Source: Hemerocallis citrina
Taxonomy: Eukaryota > Streptophyta > Magnoliopsida > Asparagales > Asphodelaceae
Assembly (NCBI GenBank): GCA_017893485.1
Contig: CM030358.1
Coordinates: 253,745,228 to 253,809,227, forward strand
Length of the DNA stretch: 64,000 nt
Direction: 5' to 3'
Part shown: piece after piece, positions 59,811 to 64,000 of the stretch
How the letters are laid out: every line of letters starts with the position of its first letter
Position numbering within the stretch: position 1 is the stretch's first letter
Notes under the pieces: generated by a model
Seen by the model: only the letters and a program-made list of their open reading frames with translations
Told to the model about the DNA's origin: nothing
The model's database searches: none
Position numbers and translations under genes: made by a program

Positions 59811-60501
59811 GATTTTTCCCAGAAATATGCCACTTTTTGAAACTAATTTTCTAAATAGGCCACTTTTAAAACTAATTATCAAAATAGACCAACACAGTAT
59901 TCAACTGCGGTCTCTTTGATTTCGATGCCGCAGTTTACAATTGCGGCCTACGTATATATCATACATATTTGGCTAATAGGCTCGGAGACTTGAAAAAAAA
60001 ATTGCCCATTTGAAAAATAGGAGGTCGCAGTTGGGTACTGCGGTCTCGATACTACAAACAACTGTAGCCTCAGTTATATGGTCGATTGGATATTAAAAGG
60101 TTTTAAGAACTGGACCCCATCGACCATATAACTGAGGTCGCAGTTGTGAACTGCAGCCTATGTATTATCGAGGCCGCAGTGCTCAACTGCAGCGTCCTAT
60201 TCTTAACGTATGTATGATATATACTTGGACCGCAATTGTGAACTGTGGCCATGAAAACGAAGAGGCCACAGTTTGGTACTGAGGCCTATGTAGTTTTGAG
60301 GCCACAGTACCCAACTGTGTCCTCCTATTTTTCACATTTTACACTTGGACAATTTGTTTCTAAGTCTCTGAGCCTATTAGCCTATATATGATATAAACTT
60401 AGGCCGCAGTTAGGTACATTGTTGGTTTATTTTGAAAATTAGTTTCGAAAATGGCCTATTTTGAGAAATAGTTTCAAAAAGTGGCCTACTTCGGGAAAAA
60501 A
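59811..60501. mobile_element. Foldback element FB3 with GCCGCAGTT palindromes
   Basis: Inverted ends GATTTTTCCCAG...GCCACTTTTTGAAAC and the reverse of GTTTCAAAAAGTGGCCTACTT. Along both arms a word of the form GGCCGCAGTTGGGTACTGCG is repeated about ten times, in variants such as ACTGCGGTCTC and GTGAACTGCAGCC. No clear TSD was found at the right end, so its ends are approximate. Noncoding. Confidence 0.75.
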
Positions 60502-60611
60502 GTTGGTTCACGGTGCTTTAAGATTCGTGGACAGGAAAAGGATGTAGGGTTCTTCCCCTTTCTTTTTTTATTTATTCCTCCGTCTCTGCTCTCTCTTCCC
60601 ACTCCTTATTC

Positions 60612-60615
<4 letters not shown>

Positions 60616-60642
<27 letters not shown>

Positions 60643-60645
60643 TCT
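60616..60645. repeat. (ATC)n microsatellite
   Basis: About ten ATC units in the possible 5' leader of the exon at 60663. Confidence 0.9.
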
Positions 60646-60662
60646 CTCTTTCTTCGCACCTG

Positions 60663-60792
60663 ATGCCGATCAAAAAAGGGATCACGTTGAGGAGCCACCA
60701 TGTTGGGAAAATTGATATTGTCAAAGATGAAGCGAGGGAGTTGGCACATAAATCGATTATGATAGAAAGGATGTTGAAGGATGGTGTGGAAG
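60663..60792 (+). CDS. Possible first exon of a SKP1-like gene, cut by chromovirus copy 2
   Basis: An ATG after a pyrimidine-rich, leader-like stretch opens a frame of 43 codons that ends where the LTR begins. Motifs ITLRSHHVGKIDIVKDEA and MIERMLKDG resemble the start of plant SKP1/ASK proteins (ITL-S, V-EA, I--M--D). SKP1 is the adaptor that joins F-box proteins to CUL1 in SCF ubiquitin ligases. The similarity is weak and judged by eye; an unrelated gene or a pseudogene is possible. The other side of the insertion is outside the window. Confidence 0.35.
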
Positions 60793-61313
60793 TGTTACAC
60801 ATCAGTCATGAAGTGAGTAAAGAAGGAGTTGAAGAATAGTGAAGATAAAGTTGAAGAGACAAGTTGAAGATGATCTGGGGAAGCAGTTAATAAAGATAGT
60901 ATTTGTATTACGTTTCAGTCCTTTATACTTTGCATATCAGTCCAGGAGTTTTGAGGGCTTTCTTGTAAAATGTAATAAGTGAACCATTGGATGTAGTGAG
61001 TGAATGGTTGGGATTTCATTAGGTGGGGACCAGTTGTTTAACCGCCTAACTAATCCTCCGTTCTCAGTTGTAACACGTGTGTAGCGCGCATTTAAGAGGC
61101 TATAAATAAGAATGTCGACCCATTGTTTGGGGTACGATCAGTTGCTTAATTCTACTCCCATTCTTGATTCTGTTAGAGCCTAGGGTTCCTTCGTCAAACC
61201 CTAAATCCATCTCCTCCTTCTTTACAATTCAACTCCTTTTCCTCGAGTTCTCTAATGGCTAAGAAACCTACAAAGGCTCTTGTGTCTACGGTGGCACCAT
61301 CAGTGGTGCACCA
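60793..61313 (+). repeat. 5' LTR of chromovirus copy 2
   Basis: 521 bp, TGTTACACATCAG ... GTGGTGCACCA, matching both LTRs of copy 1. TATA box CTATAAATAAG at 61100-61110. Confidence 0.9.
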
Positions 61314-62520
61314 AATGGTATCAGAGCCAATCGATCGTTCGGATCGTGAGGTTGTGGGGGATCATCAAGATCAAGAAGTGGTGAAACCAGGATTGGGTGG
61401 AGTTTTGGGCGGAGCTCCGGAGTTAGACCTCAAGAAGTGGTAGCAATTCATGGAAGGAAGAATGTCAGGTATTGAGAGTCATACTCAAGAAGTCTTTGCT
61501 CAATTTCCTGCAATTCTTGCTCAATTACAACACCTAGCTCATCAAGTTGGGGGTCTGGTAGCAGCGGATAAGACTCGAAAGGAGAATCCAGATGATCCAC
61601 CATTTACGATGGGAGGTAAGTGTGATTCTAACCATTTCTCTTTAGAAGTTAATTTTGGATCTGGTAACAGAGGAGTAAGTAGTGGTATAATTGGTAGGAG
61701 ATTTGAGCAAAATGGATGAGAATTTTTTTCCCCTAAGCCTCCTAAGTTGAATGTTAGCCTATTTTCGGGTAATGGTGATGTGCTCAATTGGCTTCTCCAA
61801 GTTGAACATTATTTTGATATGTACCACATTCCTGGAGATGAGAAGGTGAGGGTAGCATTTTTCTTCCTTAAAGATCCTGTGTAGTGGTGTCGTTGGTTTC
61901 TTAAAATCAGTGATGGAATTGTGACATGGAAATAGTTTAGGGAGGGTATTTGTAACCGATTTGATGCGGGGGTGTATGAGAATGCAACTAAAACTCTCTG
62001 TCGATTGGAACAAACTACTTCGGTTTTAGAGTATCAACAAAAATTTGAGAAATTGCAATGTTTAGTGGATGGAGTAAGTGAGACTTACCTTATTCAGCAG
62101 TTTGTGAGTGGTTTAAAGGAAGAAATTCAACATGATGTGTCATTAGCTGATCTTTAGTCATTGAGTGAAGCATTTAGAGTAGCTGTTCGGTTCGAGAAGA
62201 AATTTAATTCTCTTAAACAGTTGTAGAGGAACACATATAAACCACCTTTCAGAGGCACTTTTGTCCCTCAGAGTAGCAGACCCTCACCAATCCATCATAC
62301 TACTACATCACAGCCTGTGGAATCACATATTGCATCAGTACCAATTTTGAAGAAATTTAGTCCAAATGAGATTTGGGAAAGAGGAAAGAAAGACTTGTGT
62401 TTTGGTTGTGATGAGAGGTTCATACCTGGTCATGTGTGTAAAACCAAACCTATATGTGTATTGAAGGTGATTGGGATTTGTTTTCAATTCAAGATGAGGA
62501 AGAACTCAGTCAAGTCTTAG
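61255..62520 (+). pseudogene. Chromovirus gag with stops
   Basis: The first ATG (61255) lies inside the LTR and the frame (MAKKPTK...) runs through the PBS into gag. Pieces are 61255-61440, 61450-61716, 61972-62154 and 62317-62517. They hold the capsid part (LEYQQKFEKLQCLVDGVSE, LIQQFVSGLKEEIQHDV) and a zinc knuckle LCFGCDERFIPGHVCKTK, which has the cysteine lost in copy 1. Stops at 61441, 61717, 61882, 62155 and 62224 break the frame. Confidence 0.85.
61316..61328 (+). other. Primer-binding site of chromovirus copy 2
   Basis: TGGTATCAGAGCC, complementary to the initiator-Met tRNA 3' end, two bases after the LTR. Confidence 0.95.
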
Positions 62521-63300
62521 CTAATGATGAGTCTGTTGAGATTCCCAGAGATATGGAAAACAATCAATTAGCTACTGCAGCATTACAAACAGGGGTGAAT
62601 ACTGAATGCTTAATCCTCAAAGGTGTTATCATGGGTCATGATGTGCATATTTTGCTTGACAGTGGGTCAACTCATAACTATAATAACCCTTTTATATTGG
62701 AGAAGACTGGGTTGAAGCTTTCAATTAAGCAAAAGTTCAATGTTAGAGTAGTTGGTGGAAGAGAAGTGGAAGGCAGTGGATTGTGTGCAGGAGTCAAAAT
62801 TCAATGTCAGGGTTATGAATTTTGTGATGACTTCTTGGTATTTCCTATCGGAGGCCATGACATTGTGCTTGGAGCAAAATGGATTAAGCAGGTTACAGAG
62901 ATAACGGTAAATCTTGTTGAGAAGCAACTAAAGTTCTTTCATCAAGGTGTTAGATGGATCTTGCAAGGACTGCGTCCTTCTCCTATGCAGTTGTTGACTG
63001 ATAAAGAAGCCAATAAAATTGTGTTTCAAACACACAGTGGTTTTGTTCTATATTTAGTTTCATCTGCAATTAACCAGTTTCTCAACGCCCCAATTTCCCT
63101 TGATATGAACATTTTGCTAGAAGAGTACACTGATTTGTTTGAAGAACCTAAAGGGTTGCATTTGAATAGATCATGTGATCATCAAATACCCTTGGTGGAA
63201 GGATCTAAGCCAATTTGCATAAGTTCGTATCGACATTCCTTTGAGCAGAAAAATTCCATTGAAGAGATTATCTCTGATATTTTATTGCAAGAGGTGATAT
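62454..63300 (+). pseudogene. Chromovirus protease and start of RT
   Basis: One open frame. The protease active site is HILLDSGSTHNY (aspartate codon at 62658), with LVFPIGGHDIVLGAKWIKQV near its end. The RT N-terminal approach follows (LFEEPKGLHLNRSCDHQIPL). A TGA at 63301 separates it from the RT core; copy 1 has sense sequence at the equivalent place. Confidence 0.85.
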
Positions 63301-63315
63301 GACCAAGTTTCAGCT

Positions 63316-64000
63316 CATATTCTTCACCGGTGGTTTTAGTCAAAAAACATGATGGTTTGTGGCACTTGTGTGTTGATTACATGGCTTTAAACCAACAAAA
63401 AATTAAAGATAAGTATCCAATTCTTATTATTGATGATCTATTGGTTGAACTTCATGGGTCTAAATTCTTCACCAAGTTAGTTTTACGCTCAGGTTATCAT
63501 CAGATAAGAATGAGCAGTGCAGATATTAAGAAAACTGCATTTCAGACTCGTAGTGGGTACTATGAGTTCTTGGTGATGCCATTTGGATTGAGTAATGCCC
63601 CATCGACTTTCCAATCCTTGATGAATGATATATTCAAACCTTATTTGAGAAGATTTATATTAGTTTTTTTCGATGATATTCTCATTTTTAGTGATTCCTG
63701 GCAGAATCACTTGGAACATCTAAGGGTTGTTTTACAAATTGTTCGACACAACAAGCTATTTGTGAAGAGATCTAAGTGTGATTTTTGTCAACAACAAGTG
63801 GAATACTTGGGTCACGTTGTCTCAGAAATAAAGGAATTGCGGTGGATGCAGGGAAAGTGACTGCAGTAAAGGACTGGCCAATTCTGAAGAATGTGAAAGC
63901 CTTGAGGGGTTTTTTGGGACTTACTGGATATTATAGGAAATTTATAAGGAATTATGGCTCTATTGCATCTCCTCAAACTGAGCTCACCAAGAAAGAATTC
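63316..64000 (+). pseudogene. Chromovirus reverse transcriptase core (partial)
   Basis: [73 protein letters not shown] and the catalytic FFDD box (63667-63678) appear in order. A frameshift near 63840-63860 interrupts it, after which [20 protein letters not shown] and YYRKFIRNY continue in another frame to the window edge. The polymerase motifs are intact but the frame is not. Confidence 0.9.

Larger units (their letters stand above)
60793..64000 (+). mobile_element. Chromovirus copy 2 (5' part), running off the window
   Basis: LTR (60793-61313), PBS (61316-61328), gag, protease and RT in order, the same family as copy 1 but in the opposite orientation. The expected TSD is GGAAG (60788-60792), which cannot be checked. 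It has in-frame stops in gag (61441, 61717, 62155, 62224) and between protease and RT (63301), so this copy is also inactive. RNase H, integrase and chromodomain should follow to the right of the window. Confidence 0.9.

Overview
The window is gene-poor plant nuclear DNA made almost entirely of nested transposable elements. A flowering plant is indicated by a Ty3/gypsy chromovirus with an initiator-Met tRNA primer site, a Tat-lineage gag/protease with an antisense extra gene, an RTE-type LINE tail, hAT, Tourist and Mutator-like MITEs, and very long noncoding LTRs. I cannot name the species. There are no rRNA genes, tRNA genes or intact host genes, and every protein-like region has been interrupted or frame-broken.

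Boundaries were worked out by pairing target-site duplications (TSDs). (1) 1-2983: most of a long LTR (family A), cut by the window edge. (2) 4557-27501: one chromovirus copy on the minus strand, flanked by TSD TTGGG, split by later insertions. These are an RTE LINE fragment (6790-7288), an hAT MITE (8880-9398), a family-A LTR (10593-17392, itself holding LTR B) and a complete two-LTR noncoding element of LARD type (17966-27462, TSD TCAGC). (3) 27767-28493: a foldback element, cut by the next insertion. (4) 28494-54838: one Tat-lineage element on the minus strand. It keeps gag, protease and an oppositely oriented spliced gene but has lost reverse transcriptase and integrase. It is filled with long solo LTRs: A4 (28831-32017), D (32219-39622, with C-prime 33841-37593 inside), E (42821-46799) and C (49109-52469), each with a matching 5-bp TSD. 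(5) 54839-60792: remaining host-like DNA with a Tourist MITE, two more foldback elements, an hAT MITE and a possible SKP1-like exon. (6) 60793-64000: the 5' part of a second chromovirus of the same family on the plus strand, running out of the window.

Three observations stand out. Three foldback elements have related termini and the same design (long inverted arms studded with one short palindrome used many times), yet each uses a different palindrome; the sequence suggests a Mutator-like TIR with a 9-bp TSD. Two long LTRs (C-prime and D) carry an array of the palindrome CAGTCGACTG at the same relative position. The antisense gene of the Tat element has a G-box, a TATA box and two in-frame introns of its own.

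The long LTRs dominate the window. They share TG/CA ends, about 10-bp extended terminal inverted repeats (TGTARYRCCC), a TATA box 290-850 bp inside and no coding capacity. Nearly all are solo, so loss of internal regions by LTR-LTR recombination has been common here.
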